The notes beneath the pieces are model-generated. The model was not told where the DNA came from, ran no database searches, and saw only the letters and a list, made by a program, of their open reading frames with translations. The translations under genes and the position numbers were made by a program. Positions 48,100 to 60,367 of a DNA stretch of 64,000 nucleotides are shown here, one piece after another. The DNA is from Rhynchosporium graminicola (lineage: Eukaryota > Ascomycota > Leotiomycetes > Helotiales > Ploettnerulaceae). The DNA is taken from NCBI GenBank assembly GCA_900074885.1, contig FJUW01000012.1, forward strand, positions 1,657,841-1,721,840. Direction: 5' to 3'. The first letter of the stretch is position 1. Each line of letters opens with the position of its first letter.

Positions 48100-48900
48100 A
48101 AGCGGCCCATTCCTTCGTGTGTCACGATTTGAGGTCTTCGTAGCTCCCGCATGCTTGATCCTCGGACAAGCAACTCAGGTTATCTCCGGAGAAGTACAAC
48201 GTAGATGAAACAGAACTAGATATAAAATCCATCTCACACCGCTGGCTGTGCGTGCCAAACATATTGATTCCCTCTGTCGTCTCAATCTGGGCCGTCGTGT
48301 ATGTATGCCCAATGAGCAAGCTGTGTCGAGTTTTCAAATAGAATGCAGACACGCCTTAACGCGAAGGCATGGACAACCTTCTTCTTCTCCGTCAGAACAA
48401 AGATTTCCTTGGGAAAGTATAGAATTCGGATGACGTTGGTATCTATCAATTCATGTTCCAGCAGTCCATTTGCCTGCCCGTAGACTTTCCGCTAGCTTTC
48501 TTTCGAGTGCATCAGCAACAGGGAGACAGACTTCCTTTTCCAATCTTTCATCGTCCTTTTCACAAAGTTTCACTCAGAGCTGCACGATCTTGGTAGAGGA
48601 GGAAGATATGGGGCTTCGAATCTGAGATTTTCGGATTGGATTCCTACAACTCACGAGTCTTGAGTACTGCGAAGATCTGGCTTATGTTTCGTGATAGAGT
48701 TCAGGGCTTCTTCTAGCCAGCTCAAAAGGACCTCAGTGCTTACATCGTCCTCAGTATTAGATTTCTGACGTGCATAGTGGCAGGCTAATCAATCTAGTTT
48801 GAGCTGCTGCTTTGTGTGATCCGGGGGAACACGAAGTTTGTAATACGTCCGATAGACCACGAAGCTCAAAGGCTGATGAATTCTCACCCGCTGTTGAGAG
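48100..48900 (-). pseudogene. Coding-like traces of an unknown protein, broken by frame changes
   Basis: Reading the minus strand gives several coding-looking blocks in sequence but in different registers. These are YYKLRVPPDHTKQQLKLD then a stop then ACHYARQKSNTEDDVSTE (around 48860-48740), SWLEEALNSITKHKPDLRS (48720), EVCLPVADALERKLAESLR (48530), LTEKKKVVHAFALRRVCILF (48390) and IETTEGINMFGTHSQRCEMD (48280-48220), with a stop at 48122. One change of frame may be an intron (a GTGAGT lies after DLRSTQDS), but at least two are unexplained. The family is not recognised. A relic gene is my reading; chance frames cannot be excluded. Confidence 0.35.
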
Positions 48901-50609
48901 TGTAACAAGATGCATCCAGGGTAAATGATCTTTCAATTAGTGGTTATCTGGTCTTCGAAAAAAGGTGCCGAGTAGTAGTGCTCGCGATTGTCTTGCCGAG
49001 TGCCAACTTCGCACTCGATTTGCCATACGATCGTGTATGTCGATTCGTTATCTAGCTGCCTCCTGGATATTGTGGGTGTCATAAGTCTGAGATGTTCTGA
49101 AATCCAGGTTGTTTCCAAATCGTTTCAGCATTCGGTTTTAGGTCTTGCATCACGAAGTCTTCTGACTGCAGGAGGTGCAGCTTGATTAAAGCACATCTTT
49201 CTCTATCCTTACGGACGCAAACGTGTGATAGTAAACAAGTCGTCAAGGCTAAAAGGTACAATTATCATATTCACCATCTATTCTGAACGTATTCTGTTAC
49301 GTCTTAGCCACGGACATGGTCCCTATTACCCGAGGCTCGTTGAAACTATTCAAGACCTTTCATCAAACTTATCTGACGCTGATAATTTTCATAGTCAGGA
49401 GGTTCCCCACCATCATCTTGCTCATCTATTGACGAGGCAGGAATATCGTAGAGCGAGTTACCACGACACAAGCCGTGATTGCGCAGCCCTGTTAAGGAGT
49501 AATCGTTCCTAGGTAGGTAAAACGTAGTGGCATTCTCCACTCTTCTGTTTTGACGACAAATTCGAAATTCGAATAGATCACTCCGAGCATTTTTGATTGT
49601 TTACCACCCATAGCCACTCCTTCGTCACAGGTTTGCCCCCGACTCCAAGTCGCTGAATTCAGAAGCCGCGACGAACGTCAGATCTTTGTCGCAATCGTTA
49701 GACTCGTCAGTATTTGTCAAATCCAATTGGCAATTGCTGTGCTGAATTGCTTAAGGAGAACCTCGGCGATCTCTGCTTACATATCAGCCATCAAGGAGAC
49801 TTCCTGCCAGTATATGACTGTAGTTCGACTACTAGTAACAAATAGTTCAAGCTCTATACGTCGCAAGCTCAGACAGCTACTTCTGAAGTCTCGGCTAGAC
49901 TTATGCTCTAGGTAACAAAAGTAAGCCAATTTGGTCATTGCCGAAAGTTAGTAAACACTGATGATCAATGAGAGATTTTTCGCTAGAGCTATAGCAGCTC
50001 AAAAGAAGTCTTTCTTCGCCTTATCGTTCTCTAGGTACGGGTAGGTTCCCAAGACTATATTGCTCGAAAGCTATAGGTGTAGTAAAATCTAGTAAGATCT
50101 GAAGTCACTATTGATCCTCTTATTCACGGGGAAATTGATCCAAGTGCGATTAGCAAGATCTAAACTTTATTGTGAATGACGAGTGATCATGCATAATTTG
50201 GTACTAGGGTGACTAGAGGTCATTGCACGTGTCATAGTACAGTGTGGTTTCTTTACACAGGGTTTGTATTAGACGTTGTGTTTTGGTTTACGTAGTGAAA
50301 TTGGACACAAGGATTGAATAAGCATTTGAATCATACAAATATTCATTGCCAGCTCATACACAAGTGGACAGTACTATACGAATTTCAAGGACTGTGCTAC
50401 AAGATCAAGTGTCTTTTTAGATTAGAGGTCCAGATGTAAGATCTGGAACTCGATAGGATGGGGATAGCTGCGTCAACGATATATGTACATGAAAGGCCTG
50501 GTCAATCTCCAAAAGCAAATAGTCGCCAAACCTCCCCCACATCTCAATTAACCTCCTGCCTCCTGATCCCAGCGCTTCCTCACGGGCTCATGTGCCAAGG
50601 TGTGCGCCC
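48901..50609. other. Gene-poor stretch with weak coding traces
   Basis: The minus frame 49346-49540 (ending PPDYENYQRQISLMKGLE) looks slightly coding but has no start or domain. Nothing else recognised. Confidence 0.3.
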
Positions 50610-51311
50610 TTATTCAGAAACAATCCTGTTTTTCTTGATCTTCCTGCTGGGCTGAACTGGCGCAGGGCAAGAACCAGAGGGAGGGTTGCAGAGAGGGATG
50701 TTGATGTGGTCGCCCGGGTAGATCTTGTCGAAGTTCGCGATTTGAGTGTTTGCCGCCTCAATGACCGCCAAGGTAATGCCAAACTTGGTTGCGATGGAAG
50801 AAAGGTAGTCTCCTTGGACTACTATGTATACAGACTGGGAGCCGTTGGCGCAGTTGGGGGGAGACTTCTGAGGACAGGCTGGGATGTTAACCACGTCGCC
50901 AGGGTAGATGAGGTCCTTGTTCTTGATCTGAGGGTTCGCGGCCTCAATCGCTGCCAAAGTAACTCCGAACCTCTCTGTCGCGATGATATAGAGTGTTTCT
51001 CCCTGTTGCACGATATACTTTGTAGGTCTGTTGGCGTCGTTGCAGGCGACAGTTTTGCCAGGTGAAATGGTTCCGGCATCGCATGCTGAGTTTGGGATAG
51101 CGATCTTTTGATCAGGGAAGATAGCGTTCACATTCGCGATTTGAGGGTTGACGAAGGCCACTTGAGCGAGGGTGACGCCGTTGGCGGTTGATATGGCGCC
51201 GAGTGTATCACCCGATACGACGGTAACAGTTTTCACAATGTTGCAGTTGTCCCCAGTATTAGCGAGGACGCAGCTGGCAACTGCTAGGAGAGAAGCGGCG
51301 ACACGCATCAT
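50610..51311 (-). CDS. Secreted protein with three LysM domains
   Basis: An uninterrupted frame. ATG 51311 is preferred because it opens a good signal peptide (MRVAASLLAVASCVLA); ATG 51401 would add 30 hydrophilic residues before it. Three LysM repeats follow, at about residues 27-75, 93-140 and 158-205. Each starts with a V-x-x-G-D/E-T/Y-L pattern (VVSGDTLGAIS, VQQGETLYIIA, VQGDYLSSIA) and ends with an I-P motif (IAIPNSACD, VNIPACP, INIPLCN). The repeats are separated by short Cys-containing linkers, as in fungal LysM effector-type proteins; the C-terminus is Pro/Lys-rich. LysM domains bind chitin oligomers. Known examples hide fungal chitin from plant receptors, but other fungal LysM proteins act on the fungus's own wall, and sequence alone does not tell which applies here. 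The gene is isolated in AT-rich DNA. Confidence 0.92.
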   Translation of the reverse strand: MMRVAASLLAVASCVLANTGDNCNIVKTVTVVSGDTLGAISTANGVTLAQVAFVNPQIANVNAIFPDQKIAIPNSACDAGTISPGKTVACNDANRPTKYIVQQGETLYIIATERFGVTLAAIEAANPQIKNKDLIYPGDVVNIPACPQKSPPNCANGSQSVYIVVQGDYLSSIATKFGITLAVIEAANTQIANFDKIYPGDHINIPLCNPPSGSCPAPVQPSRKIKKNRIVSE

Positions 51312-54300
51312 GATTAGATCTCGAATTCGTTGGTAGTGGGAAGTGAAGAAGGGCAGTTGTGGTTGAGCCGGTGTGGAAGATGAATGGTGGTTGATTGACA
51401 TTTATTGGATGTCCAGTACCTACTTATACAATGCGGACGAGCTATATTAGGAGCATAATTCATCTCTCTCATATCATTTACAGTTTAGATGAGCCACCCC
51501 TTACTCTCTTTATTCAATGGTCTGGAAATGGGGTTCTCCACTACAGGGCGCAGGGGATTACCGTAAATGATACGTCAGAGAGCCTGAAGTGGAGAGACCC
51601 ATTTTCAGTTCATTGAATAAAGGGACTACGAGTACTATGGCATTGCTCAGAATGGACACTCCTCGATCTTACGGACGGTATTGTGATCGGCAGTTTTAGA
51701 CTTTGACATTCTCTTTCGGGTGACTTCATCGCAGAACAAGAGTTTGAAGCCCCACATTGCTTCCCCGACCGATGATACGAAAAGTACTTTTTGTCGAATA
51801 CGAAGTAATTGTAAGATAGACAACTAAGCTACCCTGCTGAGCACTGAATATTGACTTTTGGATACCCTTTGTTGTTACAAACAGCAAGGCTATACCATAC
51901 GTTGGCATGGGAACGTTTTGACGCTGTTATTGTGATATGGACTGACATCGACTCTTGGAGGCGACTACCTTGGACGGCTCCAAATATCACAAGATGACTA
52001 ATGTGCGGTTCTATCTCTTCTTCGCCCCTGATTAACCCTCACTTTGGTATTCATTAGTCTGACTCAGTCTGAGGAAGAGGGCGCACTCATGGACTTGGCT
52101 CCGTGTCACAGTACTGAACAGATGGTTCGTGGGAACTTTACAAATTAAATTAGATCAACATTCATTGAGTGTCACGTCACCGAAAACCTTAATCAATCGG
52201 ATGAACATGGCTAGAAAGCCAAATGAGATTAGGGAAATGATCGGATGAACTTGGCCAGAAAGTCAAACAAGATTAAGGAGACGTCATGTAACGCGCCACA
52301 CTTCCTTCTGTCTATCCCCTGATGCTGTCTTTCAACCTCCCACAATAGCGCATCCGCGGCGCATGTAAATTATTCGACATTGTTATGAGTCTGCCCTCTC
52401 GTTCTGTCACAGGGAGTATCCGAATGAACATCTGAGGCCCAGGAAGAATATCCTGGATTTGTTGACTGTACTTTGATAGTATCCAAGTAAGCGAGATTGT
52501 AACATCTTCTACAAGGGATAACCCTGCACAATTATCTGCCAGGTCATGAATAAATCAAATTTTGCATAAGTAACAAGTTTTGCCTTTGGCTTTAAAATAG
52601 ATGGATGGGAACAATTTCACAATGTTTTTTCCGCCTAATTATCTCTCACGTTTCTGACCTCCAACAACCACAAGCGGCCCGAATGGTTATCCCCTTGCCA
52701 ACGAGGCGAATCAATTGCACATCCACCATCATTTCCCTCCCCCTCCTCCTTTTCCCCAGCCCCTCCAGGTCTGGCCAAGGAATAGCTGAACATGAGAGTT
52801 CAGAGGATAATGAGCTTCTCAGCTGAATTTATGGCAGTTAGTGGTACGTTGAATGCCGAACTGGCGATCAGGTTCATGGACCATGTAAGGAAGGCCGCAT
52901 GCACTGCAAATACTTGTCCATGATTCGCTCTTCAACCATCGACTCTCTATACTGGAACTCTCGTATCTCTGAAGGAAATTTTCAAATATGGCAAGAATGC
53001 TTCGAATGAATATTCTTACCTCAAACCTAAAACCCGATTATTTTAGTCCTTTGATAATTGGAACTCGCAAGTTCAGTAACCATAGTAACTTGTGTAACAA
53101 GGTATTCTCGATCTCGTTTCCTCTTATGACCTGACCTGTGTTCAAGTATAAAAACTTGGCAGAGGACATCTACGTCAGCAAACCGAACGTTAAAGTCGCG
53201 ACTTAAAATACTCGATAAGTGCCTCGCATGCAGCTTGATTTTACCGAGTTAACTGTTTGGAGGGTCGTCGGTATACTATTTGCAATAACAGTAGGTCGTA
53301 TTAAGGTAAACAAAGTAGTCCTGAAAATTGTTCTTCGTGCCAAGACCTGTAGAATTCTTTCCTATAGCTCCTCCGCTCCCTCGAATGCGTCACTCTTTAG
53401 CTATCCCCTATCGATCAAATGATCGAAGAGGTATTTTCAGCTACACTGCGTGAAGGTAGAGGGTACAACTTTACAGCCGAGAGCAAAACTGATGCATCAA
53501 CCACTGCGAAGAACAATCACCTGAGCAAAAGGGTTGAGTAAAGGACGTGGTCCAAAACTACTCGTACGAATGCTCTAGCGAGGCAGCAGGTTCCACTTCT
53601 CGAAAGGTCAGGACTCTGTTCGGTACAATTATCACAGAGATCTCCCAGATGCGCCCTTTCCAGAGACTTGACATTGTAGGGCATTGTACGATTGAACATG
53701 TTTTTTTCCTTTCGGAGACTACCCTCTTACACGATGTAATTTTGGAATAGAGGTTATTAGTCTTTGTTCTACCATTCAATTCCTTCCAACACGACCGGCC
53801 AATTAGCCAGAAAGTCGCTTGACGAGCCACGGAATCCGACGAAGCCAGCCGTATGTTTATGTTGGGATATTTCTTTAATGATCCAACAACAATGATAGCT
53901 GCAGCATAGAAGATACGTCCGAAACATCGTGCTCGTCATCGCCATCTCAGGCTAGGCTCGGAACTGCTGGGAAACACGACAGCAGTGAGCATGAGAATGC
54001 ATTTGGAGGAGTCGGCACCATTCGCAGCAATTTGCCGACGATATAGTTTGTAAAAGTCGTGTGTTGTTGCGTAACGTCAGCTTCTTACGGAACCCCACGC
54101 TTGAAACTTCCCAACATCGCCCATGAGAACGCGTACGAGCAGCCCTGCGGAGGTCCCACACCTCGAGAATGTTCGCCCCATCTTCCTGCTTTGAAACTAT
54201 TTTAAGGAGCCGCGTGGCTTGGTTTGCGGCTTTTTTGTCTCCCCGACATACTTCGAAGTATACTTTGGGTAATGAGCAAATACGCGGAAAATCCAAGAAT

Positions 54301-55149
54301 AACTCGGGAGAACGTGAGCATCGGAGGGGTTATGCTGTTAAGACTCTCCTTGAAGACTTGCACATTAAGCTAAATCCCCAGAGTTCTTATCTGTTTCTCT
54401 GAAGTCTACACGACTGTATCGATCTAGGTTCAAAAACAAGAGGACCTCCTCGTATAGTCGAAGGCAAGAGTAACACAGACGGGACTAGAAATCCATCCAC
54501 GTCAAGTCGCAGTCCATCAGTAACAACTTGAATCATTGTCACTCACATACAAGTATCTTCGACTAATCGACAGAAAAATATACAGACTGCATAGCATCGG
54601 GTATGGCGCAGAACCAACACACCGGAGAGGAGACGCAGCATATGATTGTAATCCGCGTGGTCGTGAAAGCAGGCTCGCAGGGTGTGCCCTCCTCGCCGGC
54701 ATAATCCGTCGTCGATGAGAAAGACCCATATGGGGTCATGCCCGAGACAAGTCCATCGTTGGATGATGAAGCTATGCCACCTGACTTGTACGTTATGTCG
54801 TGAACTTTTTTCTCGCAAGATGGCCCACACAGTAAGCTGAAGCGCTTTGACACTGCTTAATGAGGGCTACCTAAATCAGAAACTACGACTCAAGTCTATG
54901 CGGAGCCCGAAATTTCGCCACGAAACTCCCGTATACGTCCCTAATTTGAGTTTGAACACTCTTTATGAGTGTGGCTGCAACTTCCAAGAGATACAAGTGG
55001 CGTTTCGAGGAGCGTCGCATCCAATGACATTAAAATTGCTTACATAAGGTGCTGATATTAATCTTACAGACGGATGTTGTCTTCTCTTTCTATTTAGAGA
55101 TGCTGTATGCGTAATGCTGTATGAATTCTACCTCACTCTCCTGTTCATC
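51312..55149. other. Gene-poor AT-rich stretch
   Basis: Nothing supportable. The minus frame 54563-54853 has several Cys and a Ser/Thr-rich run but begins with GTG and has no known domain. No tRNA, repeat array or transposon end recognised. Confidence 0.35.
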
Positions 55150-56726
55150 GCGCGTCCTTATTCGAGTGTTTATGTTCTTTGTGCTCGAGGATCCAAGTCG
55201 GTTTCTGTGTTGACCAAGATAGTGCCAGGATCAATCTCAAGAGCCAGCTCGTTTGCACGCTTCGGATTAGAGAGACCACATAGATCCATGGAGACCGTAG
55301 TCTGTAATGTTGACCTTCTCAATTTATTCGTCGTCTGTCTTGAAGCTCAAGAGTGAAACGACCGGACCTGGAACTCGTGTTAATGCACATACAAGTCAGA
55401 ACAATCCAACGTTTACAGGAAGGCTTACCGAACGGCTCCTCGAGGACAAGCTGGAACCTTCGGCCGGGCGGCCGATAATTGTGCCTGTTTTGAGTATCCC
55501 TTTCCTTCCGGGCTGACACCTCCGACAGCGATTTCCATCTTCTCAAATTCGACATCATTGAAAAAGCCTCTGACTACGTTGTATTGCATCATATTTTAGA
55601 TTGATCCCGAGACTACACCCTCCTATTTTCCTTCTCCAAGCTTGAGCGTCTTGTGTGCTTTACTATTGCATCTCAGAATTCGTCGATGATCTTCTCGTCG
55701 ACGCAGAGACGCTTGATAGCTATAGAGACTCTCAGGCTTTTAGCATGTTGTATCTTCCCTCGCGATTCCGGTTTGACTTACCTGACAGATTTCAAGCTTG
55801 CATAAGTTGCAATCCATTTCATGATGAGTAAATCCTCTGATCACTAAACTGGTATTAAGGTCAACCTTTGCCGCAACTTCCTCAATATTGACATCATGCA
55901 AGACGATGGCGGTGTCTTTTCCACCAAGCTCAAGAGTAACACTCTTGCTTGCGGACGGTATAAGCTTCTTCCCGGTAGCAATTGAGCCTGTGAAATAGAT
56001 CTTTGCAGACGTACGATGCTCCAACAAGCGTTACAAGCCAGATTCCGAGATTTTCGCCACCAGAAAGACCTCGAAGAACTACAAGACCGAAAAATCGTTA
56101 GCCCAATTCTACTAATTTCAAGTCTCCGCCAGCGTGAATGGAGATGGATTGACGATGATGGAATTTTCAGACACTGTTGACATTTCAATTTTACCACAAG
56201 CAAGGAGCATTAGGAAGTGTCAGGCATTGATATCCACAGCGACGTCGAGTGGGATGTATCACAAGAAATCGTCTTCTCGTCGTCCTCAGATCGGTTTTCG
56301 GGAAGATCATGGCTAGCGGCTGCTCAGGCCATGGACGCGTAGCGGTTTGTTCTATTTGAGTGAACATGATCTAGAATATCAACGACATGTCCGGTAATCA
56401 TCATCAGTCAAACTTGAAGGCTTTCCTTGCTTTTCTGTTAACAACTTGGCAAATTCTTCCTTCTCAGCTTCAAGAACATCCACAGAAGCCTTCACGGCTT
56501 TCTGGCGTTCGGTATATGATGTAGCAAACCAAGTCTTTATGGTTCTGTCAAAATCCTCTCGACTTGCTACAGGTACTGTAGAACCGTTCTCCTCATTGGC
56601 AGGGTTGATACTATGGCGGCTGCTCTTCGCGTCGTCGGCCTTTCCATCAATCGTGTTAGAGATGGAGTCTTGTAATAAAGCGCCGCTTTTCGATGTGCCG
56701 TTAGTACTGTGTCCAATAGGCACCGA
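55150..56726 (-). pseudogene. Aldehyde dehydrogenase gene, heavily decayed
   Basis: Traces of almost the whole ALDH fold can be followed in order on the minus strand, in changing frames with many stops. The N-terminal block SINPANEENGSTVPVASRED comes first, then LLTEKQGKP. A damaged middle follows, with GKI, then SIIVNPSPFT for the usual IVKPSPFTP. Next are GLSGGENLGIWL, FTGSIATGKK with TLELGGKDTAIV (the general-base Glu), then AIKRLCVDEKIIDEF, LVLEEPFGK, DYGLHGSMWSL, and finally DPGTILVNTETDLDPR. The segment that should hold the catalytic Cys (GQxC) does not survive around 55800-55860. The preserved order over about 1.5 kb makes the identity firm even though no frame is long. Members oxidise aldehydes to acids with NAD(P)+. 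No functional product is possible. Confidence 0.85.
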
Positions 56727-57602
56727 CGGGCTCGTTCTTAACGATACGTAATGCTACAGTTTGTCTTCTTTTGGCACATCTCGTTGTCAATAATCTCGAC
56801 AGGGGAACGATAATATTTCAAGGATGCTTCCGAGCTAGAAGAGGGGGAGTTTCTTGTAATACTCTAAGTACAGCTTGGCACATGGATGCAATGCCATATC
56901 GTGTGTTCGTCAGTTCAGCTCTCGATTATCATTTCTCGTCGCTTGACAGCCACAGACCGTTTCCGGATAATCCGCCCGATGACTCCGGCATCAAGCACCC
57001 ATACCGGTGGTTTTTGGTGGACTTTTGGAAACATAGATTTTCAAAAAACGACGATACTCAAATGCCAACAGTTCTTCGCTAATCTAGTTTGGATTATTCT
57101 ATGGGATGAGCGACTGTGACTTGCAAATCACCAAGTGATTGTCACCCAAATTGAGGCGGTCAGAACGTCTACGAGGTATTTTGAATGAAGCAACCATCAA
57201 GAAATAGACGTTATCCAACAAGGGACAGTGAAGCATTAAGATATGACGCACCAGATTGGTCTGTCCTGGATCCCGTCTAGATTCTAGGCGAAAATAGTGG
57301 AAGAAGATTTGAGGACTCGAAAAGTGTTTTCTTTTTTTGGATGGACTCGATGAACCAATCTTTACTATCAGAGCTGATTGAGTACCATACGCAGAGCCAA
57401 ACCTCTTAAGTATCCCTAGATGCCTCAAGTGTACTCGCTGATGCCGTCTACAACGCTGATATTCGCATTTGCAGAATCTGAAGCCTGCTGCTGATTGCGA
57501 GTGGGATAGCCATCTCATTTCTGACTAGGGGAGCAGTCAATTGCTTCTCCAGGCATCTAAACAATCCTGTGCCAGAAGGAACCCTATCTTAATCCTCCTC
57601 GA
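56727..57602. other. Intergenic stretch
   Basis: Two overlapping frames without domains (56771-57119, +; 57099-57518, -). No gene claimed. Confidence 0.35.
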
Positions 57603-58272
57603 TCATGGCGACTTGGTGGTAGGTGGCGTCCCAAACCAATCATTGATCGGATTGTCAGTTCCAATCAAGCCGGCAATAAGAGGAGGAACGCCAGGCTTGG
57701 CTGTGATCATTCCTAGAACTTCGCTTGGAAGCCGAGCATAGGCGCGCACTGCTTGAATGCGACAGTCTGGAGCAGGACTATAGTCGAGGTAGACATCTGC
57801 ATTGAAAGTAACCGGTAGCTTGACAATGCTGCGTAGTCCAAGCGTCTGGCAAAAAGGTCAGTATCCTCGCAACAATATGAAACCAGCAAATGATTTGAAG
57901 TGGACAACTCACAATATTCGCATTGTTGATCACCATGCTATTGTTCTGTGGAAAATCCGTTAAGAATCCCGTAACCTTGGAGAACACTTGACGAGTCGCC
58001 GTGCCGAAATTGACGACATCCCTACCAGTGAATCCCACTGGTGCTCCTGGAAGACCATCTGCGAGGATCGTTGTGATGCACTTTCCACCTAGCCCGCCGA
58101 TACCCAAGGGAAGATTGCTGAAGGCTGCATAAGTTGCACCGGGCAGCGTTTGGGCGTATGCAGATATGACACCTTTTCCCCCAGCAATACGTCTCTCGGG
58201 TGTGCACACTACAGCTCCGCTGACTGCAGATGCTGCTGTTAATAGAACGAAGAGACAAGTGCGAGTTAACAT
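57603..58272 (-). CDS. Small secreted protein of unknown function
   Basis: Exons 58272-57913 and 57845-57603 (GTGAGT donor, GCCAG acceptor... 67-base intron) join in phase 0 to a 200-residue product. ATG 58272 starts a clear signal peptide (LTRTCLFVLLTAASAVSGA). The frame upstream is open but lacks secretory character. The mature part begins VVCTPERRIAGGKGVISAY and is rich in Gly, Pro and hydrophobic residues, with three Cys (VVCT, GKCI, PDCR). It contains GFTGRDVVNFGTATRQVF and, after the intron, RSIVKLPVTFNADVYLDY. No enzyme motif is visible and I do not recognise the family. The size, signal peptide and position in AT-rich DNA make it a candidate secreted or effector-like protein. The splice phase and the intact frame support a real gene. 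Confidence 0.72.
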
Positions 58273-59450
58273 ATTTGGAGATTGAGGGAAACGAAAGAGG
58301 CAATGGATGGTAAGAAGGCAGTTAGTGTATGGTGAGCAAGCTGGGATGAGTAAAAATTTATAAGTCCTATTGACCAACCTTTCCTTACGGCTTGCCACTT
58401 TCGAAATCAGAGGAATACTAGTCGGCATGACTAGAAGCAATTTTTTGTGCTTGATGAGTTCTAGACATTCTTCTTCCGAGGCTGGCTTGATGCTTCTTCT
58501 CTAGGCCCGTGAGATACATCGGCCCGTAACCATACAGAACCCTCAATCATTCTCGAAGCTCGAGCTAGGTTATTGCTAAGATCTGACAGGACTTGTGTCT
58601 CGACGATCATTTCTACACATGGTAGATGCCAATCATCCGGGCCACATTCTTTTCCTGTACTTGCTAGAAACTGCCTAGGCAACACGCCTTCCAAGTTCAA
58701 CTATTGGATCAACTCCCCCGAAATGCGCGCCAAATGCCTAGATGAGGCGGAGCGACTTTTCGTTAAGGCTGAACTATTCTCTAGCGGCTCGATGATCTCC
58801 AGAAAGCCGGACAGCTACTGCAGCTAGGACTAGTCATCTCGGTAATCATTTCCTCCTGTTTTCTGACATGTCGTAAAAGTTCACGTACATAGCTTGAACA
58901 AGCTTTTACAGAATGAAAAAGAAGTCTAAGGGCTCCCTATAGGACCAGCCCCTGCACAGTGTGAGATGAGCATGAAGGCTGCTCACATTTCTACTTGTAA
59001 ACTTCAACGTGCCTCGTTCGGATAACCTTGTGGTATGTATAGAAATCCATTGGGCCCTGCGAGTCACATGGGCGAGGAATGGGACAATCAAGTAGAAGAG
59101 AGTTTGTTGCGTTCTCGATCTTTCGCAAATGACGTTGCTCTGATGCGATAATTGCGCACGCGATGTTCTCCGCCACGCAGTCCGTATGTACCTCTTGGTA
59201 CCCACCATGTGGGTAGAATATCCCAGAAGTGACTTTCCAAATATCTTAATTGCTCTGAAAAATTCTCTGTACGTCGAATTGCCTCTTAGTAACCATTCTT
59301 CATGATATACAACTTCCGCGTTGAAAAAAATGTATCTCCTCCCTGCCATTATGCCTCTCTGCTACTTCTTCTGAAGTAGCCGGGGTATATCTACCCTCAG
59401 CCGCTAATATCTCAGGCCGAAGCGCCACTACTATCGATGCTAGTCTCATC
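58273..59450. other. Intergenic stretch
   Basis: No gene supported. Frames at 58461-59349 are short and overlap without domain content. Confidence 0.35.
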
Positions 59451-59690
59451 TCAAGTCTCATTTCCATTAACATCTGCCTTCAGGCTCGCAGCCTTTACCT
59501 CAGCTAACCCCAATTCCTCCGCCATCGTAGCGCATAACTCGCACTCCTCAGCTATCTCAATACCAACAATGCCCAGGGTCGTCTTCACGCCGTCGGAGAC
59601 ATGACCCCTGCTAGGTTAGATCAAGAACCCGCAAAAGACGATCTCTTTACCTCATAGCAGCTACAGATTTACTGTCGAGCTGACTCGACG
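59451..59690 (-). other. Short coding-like segment with a possible intron
   Basis: On the minus strand the frame QLDSKSVAAMR (to 59651), a 43-base intron-like gap (GTAAAG donor, CTAGCAG acceptor) and GHVSDGVKTTLGIVGIEIAE, then ECELCATMAEELGLAEVKAA to a TGA at 59451, reads like the C-terminal exon of a gene. I could not trace a coherent upstream exon, although frames continue to about 59900. The family is unknown; it may be a relic or a chance frame. Confidence 0.3.
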
Positions 59691-60367
59691 CACATTTATC
59701 TCAGGTTCGATCTTGGTTTCGAAGAGAGGTTGTGGAGGTTGTACTGATAAACTTTTTCTTGTGTTCGAGTAACGTCTGAGTGTCTGCGGTCTTGTATCTG
59801 AAGTGTCGGATTGTTACGTTTCTTTCGGTGGATAATGCTGAAACCGATAATGCTGTAATCGGTAATGTGGACGTCGAAGAGATTAAAATCGTCAATCTTA
59901 TTATCAAAGTTTGTATGCGTGTTTACCTCGTGGATCTTATCCAGTTCACGAGAAATATATTTGGCGAAGCAGCAAGTTAAGCGGGAGGTGTTCTTACGAT
60001 GGAAGCTCCGAGTTATCTATTATCCAGGCTTGATGATTCACTAAAGGAGTGATTCCAATCATACACGATAAATGCGAGATCCCAGCATCAGCTTCAGCTT
60101 CAGCTTCTTTCCCCTCACGCAAGAGAGGCCAAGAGAGACGTAAAGTAATTGCTGAATCTATATGGGCGGAAAGTTGTGGTAATGGGTTTGAAGCGTGAAA
60201 GTCAACGTATGCTATATATAAGGGGTGTATCTGATGGGGTTGCGATTCCCAAATCGACTCAAGTGATTGTATACGTCCCGTTAAGTTACTCGTTGATCTA
60301 TGATAAGAAGAGTCACTATATTTGTGAATAATGCAATGTCATTACTCAGCTGCCGGGGATACAATGT

